Positions 1 to 5,791 of a stretch of 6,401 nucleotides of DNA are shown in pieces; the first letter of the stretch is position 1; each line of letters opens with the position of its first letter. The notes beneath the pieces were generated by a model. The model searched no databases and was not told the DNA's origin. It saw only the letters and a program-made list of their open reading frames with translations. Both the position numbers and the translations under genes were made by a program. Where the stretch lies: positions 1 to 6,401 of the forward strand of contig CALZJV010000360.1 in NCBI GenBank assembly GCA_945787595.1. The letters are read 5' to 3'. This DNA is from an uncultured Desulfobacterales bacterium (GTDB lineage Bacteria; Desulfobacterota; Desulfobacteria; Desulfobacterales; JAFDCJ01).

Positions 1-13
1 GACTACATATGCC

Positions 14-661
14 TTAATCAGCATTTATAAATTTGAAGAGTTGCGTAAAACCTTTTCCGATTTTGTCGGTCACGCCCAGTTCTTTTAAAATAAATTCAAA
101 AGCTGAAGTAAGCGTCAGTGCCTGCTGGATGTTTACCATTCCCAAGTGACCAATCCGAAAGGTTTCATTTTTATATCCGCCCAGTCCGGAGGCAATGGCA
201 ATATTATATTTTTCTCTGGCAATTTTTTTTATGTTTTCCGGTAAAATCCCATTCTGAGCATAAAACGCATTCAATGAATCTGAACGCATGAAATTGCCCG
301 GTGGAAATAAATCTAAACCCATCGATTCAAACGCATCTTTTATGGCCGATGATATATTTTTATGCCGTCGATAGCGGACATCCAGTCCTTCCTGAAAAAT
401 TAAATTAAGTGATTCATTAACTGAAGCAACTATGGAAACAGGGGTTGATCCAGGGGTTTCCCTTTTTTCTGAGTAAAAATCTTTAATCTTGTTAAAATCG
501 ATATAGAAACTGCCATCGGCAATCGGTTCAACTAGATCTTTTCCGTCCAGCTTTGCTGTGAGGGCAAAAAAGGCGATAAACACCAATGTTAAGACAAGCA
601 CATCAGTGTCTTTGAAAACCTTCTCATCCATCGCGAATTCCCGACATCGTTTCGATGGCAA
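14..661 (-). pseudogene. Class V aminotransferase remnant (alanine-glyoxylate / serine-pyruvate type), C-terminal half
   Basis: The 215-residue open frame resembles the C-terminal half of PLP-dependent class V aminotransferases, which are usually about 360-390 aa. Seen: the MDE motif at residues 11-13, DVLV at 20-23, AFFALT at 30-35, a TPGSTPVS segment at 69-76 that matches the family's TP-x-TPAVS stretch, and FRIGHLG near 168-174, where the family has its substrate-carboxylate arginine. In intact relatives a segment of the S/G-SQKALM-PPG type, holding the PLP Schiff-base lysine, lies between DVLV and AFFALT. Here only about six unrelated residues (LTLVFI) fill that gap, so the catalytic lysine appears deleted. 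Just upstream, a different frame (662 to 633) reads IAIETMSGIR, resembling the residues that precede MDE in the family, which indicates a frameshift near 633-645. No further N-terminal half is recognisable. I call it a pseudogene; the ATG at 661 is probably not a real start. Its original substrate cannot be told. Confidence 0.8.
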
Positions 662-1055
662 TGCGATTTGCCAAAATGTGATTTTCGATTAATACCCTCA
701 TCTCTCTTCTCGACCTAAAGCAGTTTAATGCTGTATCACTCCTTGTCGGCCTCATGGGTACGCATCGCTGTATAAAATCATGAGGATTCAGTGACAGGCC
801 CCAATTAACCTTTATTTACTATAAATTTATTGACTTTGAACCCATGATCTATTAGCCTCATGGAAAATGATGACATTGTCGTATTACATTATTGTAGACA
901 TTTTATATGTTCGTCGCACTGAAAATAAACTTTTTTTTAAATCCGATACCATCCAATAACCCATGAATTTATTTTGTGATTTTAGGGAAGTTAATGACAT
1001 TCGTTTACATGGCTGAGTATCGACACGACATGGACAAAGGAGATTTTAGTTCACT
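662..1055. other. Intergenic region between the aminotransferase remnant and the GntR gene
   Basis: About 394 bp with no convincing intact gene. The minus-strand frame next to 662 continues the decayed aminotransferase for a few codons and then loses recognisable similarity. Small structures seen: CCTCAT (750-755) inverted against ATGAGG (780-785); CCATGA (842-847) inverted against TCATGG (858-863); GCCTCATGG occurring twice (749-757 and 855-863); and an AT-rich stretch from about 885 to 970. The region must hold the promoter of the regulator gene, but I see no strong -35/-10 pair. A possible operator half-palindrome is listed separately at 892-901. Confidence 0.6.
892..901. promoter_or_regulatory. 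Possible FCD/GntR operator upstream of the regulator gene
   Basis: TTGTAGACAT is nearly a TTGT-NN-ACAA palindrome. FCD-type GntR proteins commonly bind short palindromes with a GT...AC core. It lies about 155 bp upstream of the regulator start, which would suit autoregulation. It is a single short match with one imperfect arm base, so it may be chance. Confidence 0.2.
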
Positions 1056-1715
1056 ATGAAGAATTCGAAAATGACCATAAAAGTTGTACATTATATCATC
1101 AATCAAATCGCTAACGAACACTGGCTGCCTGGCGTGCGTGTCATTGAAAAAGTGATTGCCGACTCGACCGGCGCTTCCCGAAGTACAATCAGATATGCAA
1201 TCAGCACATTAATCGGCCAAGGCATTCTGGACTCGACTTCCCATGGCGTTATCGTTCCTAATTTAGATGACAAGGCCTTGCGAGACCTTTTTGAATTTAG
1301 AACGATAATCGAAGTCGCTGCGGTTGGCTTGGTGTGCGACCGTGCGACCGATGGCCAGTTAAAAAAGATTGCTTCGTGCGTGGTTAAAATGGAAAAGTCA
1401 TTAGAAATTGGTGCGTTAATCGATTTCATGAAATCCGATGAAGAGTTCCACCAGCTGCTGGCTGAAGCATCAGGAAATGAGAGAATAATCCAAATCATGC
1501 CGGTTTTCAGACTTCAAACCGTAAAATACCGTTCACGACACATGCTCCTTGCCGGAAGCCCGTCATCACGTTTAAAAGAGCATAAATTAATTTCCAAAAT
1601 GCTTTTAGTTAGAAACAAATCAAAGGCGATGGAAGCAATGGCAAACCACCTGAACAACACTTCCGAAGCTATTCTCTCCATCATAAATTATGGTAGCCGT
1701 AACTTAACACCTTGA
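1056..1715 (+). CDS. GntR family transcriptional regulator, FCD subfamily
   Basis: A 219-residue DNA-binding repressor or activator, normal in length for the FCD (FadR-like) group. The winged helix-turn-helix spans roughly residues 8-70: LPGVRVIEKVIAD, then the recognition helix region ASRSTIRYAISTLIGQGIL and the wing HGVIV. The recognition helix has R-Y-A-I where the family usually has R-E-A-L, a mild departure. The all-helical FCD effector domain covers about 75-210 and retains the classic metal/effector ligands D128, H132 (DEEFH), H176 (KEH) and H198 (NHL). FCD proteins typically sense small organic acids, bound directly or through a metal. The start is supported by AAAGGAG at 1037-1043, 12 nt before the ATG. 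The gene is divergent from the aminotransferase remnant and convergent with the TRAP permease, so it probably regulates neighbouring uptake or catabolic genes; that role is inferred. Confidence 0.93.
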   Translation: MKNSKMTIKVVHYIINQIANEHWLPGVRVIEKVIADSTGASRSTIRYAISTLIGQGILDSTSHGVIVPNLDDKALRDLFEFRTIIEVAAVGLVCDRATDGQLKKIASCVVKMEKSLEIGALIDFMKSDEEFHQLLAEASGNERIIQIMPVFRLQTVKYRSRHMLLAGSPSSRLKEHKLISKMLLVRNKSKAMEAMANHLNNTSEAILSIINYGSRNLTP

Positions 1716-1817
1716 AGTCGAGCATAACTTTAATTCTACGAATTAATTGAACCTCTCCGCTATGAATACGAAGCCGGTCATTTTTTGAAATTTTATGACT
1801 TGATGGCATCCGTATAT
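1716..1817. other. Convergent intergenic spacer with a small AT-rich hairpin
   Basis: The 102-bp gap separates the ends of the regulator (+) and permease (-) genes. The only clear structure is TTAATTC-tac-GAATTAA at 1730-1746, a 7-bp AT-rich stem with a 3-nt loop and no adjacent T-run. It could weakly terminate in either direction but is not a convincing intrinsic terminator. Confidence 0.3.
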
Positions 1818-3833
1818 TTAGATCTGCTGTTTTTCAAACGTTTCCGTTAAATTATCATTTGGGGCGGATTTCTTAAGCGACTTCACCTTCTGGATCGCGA
1901 CGCCGGCGACTAAAAGTATAGCGGCAACAATCCAGCTCCTGTAATCTGAAATCATAAATAGCGCGGCCGCAATGCCGAAATTTAGTCTTTCGATGTAATT
2001 GAGTTTGCAAAATATAAAGCCGTGCATGAACCCATTGAATGCAAATAGGCACGCGGCACAAATTAGCGTTGAAAGAATGAGCTCGCCGGCGGTGCCTTCG
2101 ATAATATGGCCGTAGGCCATAAAAATCGGAATGATGTATAAACCTTTTGCCAATGCCCATGCCGACAGCCCGGTTTTGAAAGGATCCGACCTGGCCACCG
2201 CTGCGGCCGTATATGCTGTTACACAAACCGGTGGCGTCACCTGAGAGTCCTGGCTAAACCAGAAAATGATCATGTGCGCGACCAGAGGATTCAATCCCAG
2301 TTGCATCAACGCGGGTGCCGCTAAGATCGCCAGCGTTAAGTAGGCCGGAGTTACCGTCAAGCCCATCCCCAAGACAAGGGATGCCAGCAAGACGAGTATG
2401 ATCGCCCAAAACAGGTTTCCTCCCGAGAGTGAGAGAACAATCGTAGAAAACTTCAGACCCAGCCCGGTAAGACCGACCACGCCGATGACAATGCCGGCGC
2501 AGGCGCAAGCGGCGGATGCCAAAATGGTGTTTTTGGCCCCCAATACAAGCGCCGCGACAAACTCTTTGGGGCTAAGCCGTGTTTCCTTGAAAATCATCCC
2601 GACAACCACCAATGCCAACAAGCCGGCAATGGCCGCATACTGCGGCGAATAACCTCTGACTAACAAATATATCAAAACCGCGATACTCGCAAAAAAAGGG
2701 CTACCTTGTCTGAGTAATTTTTTAACTGTAATGTGATATGTATGGCGCATCCTTCCAATATTCAACTTTAGGGCGGCGGAGTGAACAAACAAAAGGAGGC
2801 TGAAAAAATATAAACCGGCCGGAATCGCAGCCACTTTAACAACATCAAAATAGGGAATACCCAACCAGTCAGCCATGATAAATGCGCCGGCCCCCATTAT
2901 GGGTGGTGTAAAGATTCCTCCGGCGGACGCGGCTGTTTCAACAGCGGCGGCCGTATGCGGCGGATATCCGATTTCTTTCATGGTCGGTATCGTCAAACAA
3001 CCGGTTGTCACCACGTTGGCCTGCGCCGACCCGTTGATCATCGACATGGTACCGCTGGCGAGAACGGCGGCTTTTGCGGGTCCGCCCACCGATCTCCCGG
3101 TAATCGAAAAAGCCAAATCGATAAAAAACTTGGTGGCGCCGGTTTTGATCAGGAACGCGCCAAATAGAATAAAAAAGTAAATAAAGCTGACCATCACGCC
3201 AATCGCCACACCATAAATACCCTCAAGGGTACAATAGAGCTGGCCGACCAATCGTTCGACACCGATGCCGCCATGTCCGAACAGCCCGGGTATTTTATGA
3301 CCCAGCAGTCCATATGCAATCGCAGAAGAGGCGACAATCGGAAGCGCCAACCCCATGACCCTTCGTGTCATTTCCAGGGTCAGGAGAATCAATATGATCC
3401 CCATGATGATATCTCTGTTTTCCAAATCACCGAATCGCCACACCAAACTATGGTAGGTGAGGATGATGTAAAATCCGGTCATGATGCCTAATCCGGCAAG
3501 CATCAGATCGTCCCAGGTCGCTTTGTTGCTATTGGACCGTCTGGGTGATAAAGGGAAAAATAAAAACGCTCCCAACATGGCAAACATCAAATGGCCACTT
3601 CTCAGCGCAATCGTCGATATGAAACCATAGGTCATATAGTAAATATGGTACCACGCCATACCAATGGCAATCACGGTAAAGGTGATATTTTGCCAGCCCA
3701 CCAATTTTCTTTCTCTGTCGAATTTTTCAATGTCAGCTAGCGACTCGACTTCAAGGGTTTCACTCACCGCTGGCACGGTGTCCTCTTGATAATATAGGAT
3801 GTCGTAAATTTTCTTTATCAGGCTGCTTCCCAT
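1818..3833 (-). CDS. TRAP transporter permease, fused 4TM/12TM (DctQ-DctM) type, TAXI-associated
   Basis: Integral inner-membrane permease that takes substrate from a periplasmic TAXI binding protein, by family knowledge usually driven by a cation gradient. From the ATG at 3833 it is 671 aa, normal for the fused family. A charged cytoplasmic N-terminus of about 45 residues is followed by a DctQ-like block of four hydrophobic segments and then the long DctM-like block. Diagnostic motifs, counted from this ATG, are SGTMSMINGSAQANVVTTG (about 260-278), TAASAGGIFTPPIMGAGAF (about 300-318) and SQDSQVTPPVCVTAYTAAA (about 527-545); the family uses such loops for ion and substrate binding. The frame stays open to a TTG at 3896, but those 21 extra codons have no ribosome site and fall largely inside a palindromic element. 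The ATG at 3833 has AGGGG four bases upstream, so I prefer it. It follows the binding protein and DUF1850 genes on the same strand. The C-terminus is polar and lysine-rich. Confidence 0.95.
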   Translation of the reverse strand: MGSSLIKKIYDILYYQEDTVPAVSETLEVESLADIEKFDRERKLVGWQNITFTVIAIGMAWYHIYYMTYGFISTIALRSGHLMFAMLGAFLFFPLSPRRSNSNKATWDDLMLAGLGIMTGFYIILTYHSLVWRFGDLENRDIIMGIILILLTLEMTRRVMGLALPIVASSAIAYGLLGHKIPGLFGHGGIGVERLVGQLYCTLEGIYGVAIGVMVSFIYFFILFGAFLIKTGATKFFIDLAFSITGRSVGGPAKAAVLASGTMSMINGSAQANVVTTGCLTIPTMKEIGYPPHTAAAVETAASAGGIFTPPIMGAGAFIMADWLGIPYFDVVKVAAIPAGLYFFSLLLFVHSAALKLNIGRMRHTYHITVKKLLRQGSPFFASIAVLIYLLVRGYSPQYAAIAGLLALVVVGMIFKETRLSPKEFVAALVLGAKNTILASAACACAGIVIGVVGLTGLGLKFSTIVLSLSGGNLFWAIILVLLASLVLGMGLTVTPAYLTLAILAAPALMQLGLNPLVAHMIIFWFSQDSQVTPPVCVTAYTAAAVARSDPFKTGLSAWALAKGLYIIPIFMAYGHIIEGTAGELILSTLICAACLFAFNGFMHGFIFCKLNYIERLNFGIAAALFMISDYRSWIVAAILLVAGVAIQKVKSLKKSAPNDNLTETFEKQQI

Positions 3834-3845
3834 TTTTCCCCTAAC

Positions 3846-3974
3846 TTTACCCCAACGTTGCAAAAGTCGAGCATGTTGCAGATTCAAAACGTCCAAGGGT
3901 GCCGCTGTAGTATACTACCGCAAACCCTTGGCAACGAAGAAGATGCGGCGTGCTCGGCTTTCCCATAGGGTAAA
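3846..3974. repeat. Palindromic, MITE/REP-like element upstream of the permease start
   Basis: A nested imperfect palindrome centred near 3912. Core: GTAGTATACTAC (3907-3918), a perfect 12-nt palindrome. Next: CCAAGGGT (3893-3900) against ACCCTTGG (3924-3931), a perfect 8 bp. Outer: AAAGTCGAGCA (3863-3873) against TGCTCGGCTTT (3951-3961), 10 of 11 pairing, with partly matching sequence between. Possible outermost ends are TTTACCCC (3846-3853) and AGGGTAAA (3967-3974). Such layered symmetry in a non-coding gap suggests a mobile miniature element or a dispersed palindromic repeat. Its presence elsewhere in the genome cannot be checked here. The extra permease codons from the TTG at 3896 lie in its left arm. 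Confidence 0.55.
3907..3918. promoter_or_regulatory. Perfect palindrome with GTATAC core, possible FCD operator
   Basis: GTAGTATACTAC is self-complementary and contains T-N-GT-NN-AC-N-A, the kind of short symmetric site bound by FCD/GntR dimers. It lies 74 bp upstream of the preferred permease start. It is also the centre of the larger palindromic element, so the symmetry may belong to that element and not to an operator. Confidence 0.2.
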
Positions 3975-3985
3975 AAACATGACAA
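3971..3985. repeat. Left arm of a perfect 15-bp inverted repeat
   Basis: TAAAAAACATGACAA pairs exactly with TTGTCATGTTTTTTA at 4080-4094. The 94 bases between the arms hold a 24-codon ORF on the minus strand. In the minus-strand transcript this is the 3' arm; paired, it would close a large loop around the short ORF. It abuts the right end of the palindromic element at 3846-3974. Confidence 0.7.
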
Positions 3986-3993
3986 TTCTTCTC

Positions 3994-4068
3994 TTAATGT
4001 TGAAATTCACCATTAGTCGGTTCCAGAAATTCAAGTGCAAATTCTTCAATTCCGTGCCACTGTTGCAT
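3994..4068 (-). CDS. Possible small protein or leader peptide of 24 aa
   Basis: A 25-codon frame begins MQQWHGIEEF and ends NGEFQH before TAA. It is preceded by AAGGAGGT (4074-4081), five bases before the ATG, the strongest ribosome site in the window together with that of the binding protein. The peptide is polar and acidic (five Glu), has no membrane segment or signal peptide, and matches nothing I recognise. It lies 68 bp after the DUF1850 stop codon on the operon strand and ends 160 bp before the preferred permease ATG, too far for direct translational coupling. The ORF sits wholly between the arms of a perfect 15-bp inverted repeat. Alternatives: the stump of a longer gene cut off by insertion or decay, a regulatory leader, or cargo of a miniature element. 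Translation is likely from the ribosome site; function is unknown. Confidence 0.4.
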   Translation of the reverse strand: MQQWHGIEEFALEFLEPTNGEFQH

Positions 4069-4073
4069 TATTC

Positions 4074-4081
4074 ACCTCCTT
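4074..4081 (-). promoter_or_regulatory. Strong Shine-Dalgarno of the 24-codon ORF
   Basis: On the minus strand this reads AAGGAGGT followed by GAATA and ATG, near-ideal complementarity to the 16S 3' end at good spacing. It is the main evidence that the tiny ORF is, or once was, a real translation start. It directly follows the 5' arm of the 15-bp inverted repeat, so pairing of the arms would place it at the base of a large loop. Confidence 0.7.
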
Positions 4082-4094
4082 GTCATGTTTTTTA
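4080..4094. repeat. Right arm of a perfect 15-bp inverted repeat
   Basis: TTGTCATGTTTTTTA is the exact reverse complement of 3971-3985. On the minus-strand transcript it is the first arm met, just before the Shine-Dalgarno of the 24-codon ORF, and overlaps that site by two bases. Confidence 0.7.
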
Positions 4095-4136
4095 TGCAAC
4101 ACAGAAGTTTAAAATCGCGTTCTTCGGTCTGCCTCA

Positions 4137-4628
4137 TCAGTCAATTGTCATTTCAAGCAGATCGCCGGGTGTCACCTTTTCGCTAATGTTGAATATATCA
4201 TTGTCGAGTATCAGATATTGATTGTAGTAATACGTTGCCCGTATTTGTACGAATTTGAATACCCTGCTGGTTCGAATATGGGTATACTTTTTTTCATTAC
4301 ACAGCGTTTCGTGTGGGGATGGAAAAAGACCTGCCGCTGCGAGCGATAACACTTTTGAATCGACCAGTTCGAAAGTTCGGTCGGATCGCACACGAAATTT
4401 TTCCTCAATCGGCAGTTTTTGCAGCGAGTGGGTATATTTGTAGACAAAATACGCCTTTGCTCTCACTTTGGCGCAAAATACGGTTTTGTTTTCATCGCTT
4501 ATATTTATTATTTTAAGATAAAGGCTGAGGGGATCGGCTTCATTTGCCTGTGCCATGCTGCCGAACCAAACAAAAGCGATGGTGACGATAGCGCATGTGC
4601 GGTTTGACGGCATTCTTTTTAAGGACAT
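4137..4628 (-). CDS. DUF1850 family secreted protein, TAXI-TRAP accessory
   Basis: A 163-residue protein of unknown function. Residues 1-28 form a Sec signal peptide: basic start, hydrophobic stretch TCAIVTIAFVWF, then a likely cut after GSMAQA. The mature part carries the DUF1850 signature FVYKYTHSLQKLPIEEKF (61-78), with the His-Ser pair at 67-68 and acidic residues at 75-76, then LSLAAAGLFPSPHE (95-107), which corresponds to the family's small-residue loop. Two cysteines (52 and 110) remain after cleavage and could form a disulfide. Family knowledge: DUF1850 genes are often found next to TAXI-type TRAP genes, as here between the binding protein and permease; their role is not established. 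The ATG at 4628 lacks a visible Shine-Dalgarno, and an ATG five codons later is also possible. I assign the family from motif memory, without a profile search. Confidence 0.75.
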   Translation of the reverse strand: MSLKRMPSNRTCAIVTIAFVWFGSMAQANEADPLSLYLKIINISDENKTVFCAKVRAKAYFVYKYTHSLQKLPIEEKFRVRSDRTFELVDSKVLSLAAAGLFPSPHETLCNEKKYTHIRTSRVFKFVQIRATYYYNQYLILDNDIFNISEKVTPGDLLEMTID

Positions 4629-4653
4629 TGTGATAGATGCTATAAGGGAAATG

Positions 4654-4688
4654 TGACTTCCCGTACAATTTTTTTGAACGGGAAGTCA
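4654..4688 (-). terminator. Intercistronic hairpin after the TAXI binding-protein gene
   Basis: TGACTTCCCGT (4654-4664) pairs perfectly with ACGGGAAGTCA (4678-4688), an 11-bp stem whose 13-nt loop can partly close through CAA/TTG. It starts 11 bp after the binding-protein stop codon. On the minus strand it is followed by CATTTCCC and not by a U-run, so it looks more like an mRNA-stabilising or partial attenuation hairpin than a full intrinsic terminator. Such a structure would favour more binding protein than permease. Confidence 0.6.
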
Positions 4689-4699
4689 ATGTTTGGCGC

Positions 4700-5674
4700 C
4701 TATTTTATACCAATCTCATCATAATACTTGACTGCACCCGGATGCATCGGGAAGACGCCTCCAACCGATCTTGTCAAAGACCACCCTTTAAATCCAGCAA
4801 ATCCGGTCCGTTGCAGTTCGGGTAAATTTTCATGAATGACTTTGGTAATTTGATACACCAGGTCGGTGGGCAAGTCCGTGCGGCATGCAAAAACATCATT
4901 GGCCAGAACTGATCTGACGCTGTAATCAACACCTTTGTATAGCCCTTTGGGGTAAGTCATGGGGACCAGGAACGGAAACTTTTTATTCAGACGGGCCAGG
5001 ATGTCTTCCTCCATCCCGATGAGTTTGATATCTCGCACGGTCGAGAGATCAACGATGGCCGGACCCGGTCTACCGCTGGTGAAATAAATGGCCGCATCAA
5101 GCCGTCCGTCTTTGACCCCTGCCGTCATCTCGGCAAACGACTGATAAGCCGGTGTTAAACCTAACTTACCTGTTTCCATATCATATAATCCGTAAACGGA
5201 TAATATAAGTTTATTGGCCACCTCGGTGGCGCTACCCGGAGCGCCAATGCCCAATTTTTTACCTTTCAGGTCTGCCCAGCTATTAATTCCAGAGTTCTTT
5301 AAAGTAACGGCGACAATATCCGCAATACCGGCGCTCATGATTGAACTGAGGCCGGGGTATGTTCGCTCCTGCAATTTTTTACCGGTATAACCGTACTTGA
5401 CTGCGGCACTGACCAATGCCAGCTGGACTTGATTTTTTTGCAGCAATTTACAGTTCTCCCCAGAGGCGCCCGTAACCTGGGCGGATGCGGTCATACCCGG
5501 AATTTTTTGAGCAAGGAGCGTCGCAATCCCCCCTCCCATGGGATAGTACCCGCCACCCGTGCCGCCGGTTCCGATTGCAATGTTTGTCTGTGCAGCATTC
5601 ACCGTTGGACAAAGTGTAAAAAGCGCAACCAAAACAACAAAGGTCTTTAGTGAAATTTTATGTGCTTTTGTCAT
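4700..5674 (-). CDS. TAXI family TRAP transporter solute-binding protein
   Basis: A 324-residue periplasmic receptor that captures the substrate and hands it to the TRAP permease. Residues 1-28 are a signal peptide (KAHKISLK, hydrophobic core, VNA/AQT cut). TAXI family hallmarks follow: NIAIGTGGTGGGYYPMGG (31-48), VTGASGENCKLLQKNQVQLA (67-86), LKGKKLGIGAPGSATEVANK (136-155), the DGRLDAAIYFTSGRPGPAI stretch (189-207) and the C-terminal GGVFPMHPGAVKYYDE (305-320). Length is typical. The start is fixed by AAAAGGAGGT (5681-5690), six bases before the ATG. The few characterised TAXI proteins bind glutamate-type amino acids or related dicarboxylates; the ligand here is not readable from sequence. 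It lies upstream of the DUF1850 and permease genes on the same strand, with a hairpin after its stop codon, which fits high expression of the receptor within one operon. Confidence 0.95.
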   Translation of the reverse strand: MTKAHKISLKTFVVLVALFTLCPTVNAAQTNIAIGTGGTGGGYYPMGGGIATLLAQKIPGMTASAQVTGASGENCKLLQKNQVQLALVSAAVKYGYTGKKLQERTYPGLSSIMSAGIADIVAVTLKNSGINSWADLKGKKLGIGAPGSATEVANKLILSVYGLYDMETGKLGLTPAYQSFAEMTAGVKDGRLDAAIYFTSGRPGPAIVDLSTVRDIKLIGMEEDILARLNKKFPFLVPMTYPKGLYKGVDYSVRSVLANDVFACRTDLPTDLVYQITKVIHENLPELQRTGFAGFKGWSLTRSVGGVFPMHPGAVKYYDEIGIK

Positions 5675-5706
5675 CTTTGTACCTCCTTTTTGTGTTTATG
5701 TTTTTA

Positions 5707-5735
5707 ACCCCCTTATTTGAACTTATCACCCCCTT
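5707..5735. repeat. Tandem ACCCCCTT boxes upstream of the binding-protein gene
   Basis: ACCCCCTT occurs at 5707-5714 and 5728-5735, exactly 21 bp apart start to start, about two helical turns. On the coding strand they read AAGGGGGT. Same-face tandem boxes in a promoter region could bind a regulator. Two 8-mers may also recur by chance. Confidence 0.3.
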
Positions 5736-5739
5736 TCAA
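5712..5739 (-). promoter_or_regulatory. Possible sigma-70-type promoter for the TAXI-TRAP genes
   Basis: On the minus strand TTGAAA (5734-5739) and AATAAG (5712-5717) are separated by 16 bp. The first matches the -35 consensus at five of six positions and the second the -10 consensus at four of six. The pair sits about 38 bp before the binding-protein ATG and overlaps both ACCCCCTT boxes. It would allow transcription separate from the upstream oxidoreductase gene. No terminator is evident in this gap, so read-through is equally possible. Confidence 0.25.
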
Positions 5740-5791
5740 GTAGCAGATGGAACTCATCTTAAAAAGATAATGCCAGCGTTAGCCAACGATA

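Noticed and set aside
785..810. Sequence around GTGACAGGCCCCA that recalls tails near REP-associated transposases in some deltaproteobacteria
   Set aside because: Resemblance from memory only; no transposase gene, clear hairpin or second copy is visible in the window.
1103..1498. 131-codon open frame on the minus strand inside the regulator gene
   Set aside because: It is fully antisense to a well-supported GntR gene, has no family resemblance and looks like a reading-frame shadow.
1715..1725. AAGTCGAGCAT after the regulator gene, identical to 3864-3874 in the palindromic element arm
   Set aside because: An 11-mer match is expected by chance in a window of this size, and the flanks do not continue the similarity.
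1873..3491. Several 70-117-codon open frames on both strands inside the permease gene
   Set aside because: Low-complexity or basic translations without motifs, overlapping a strongly supported membrane protein; they are shadows.
3928..4221. 97-codon plus-strand frame beginning MATKKMRR
   Set aside because: It runs through the palindromic element and antisense to the 24-codon ORF and the end of the DUF1850 gene, has no ribosome site and no recognisable domain. Its first codons derive from the repeat arm.
4255..4607. Plus- and minus-strand frames of 62-78 codons overlapping the DUF1850 gene
   Set aside because: Only the frame with a signal peptide and the DUF1850 signature is supported; the others lack motifs and ribosome sites.
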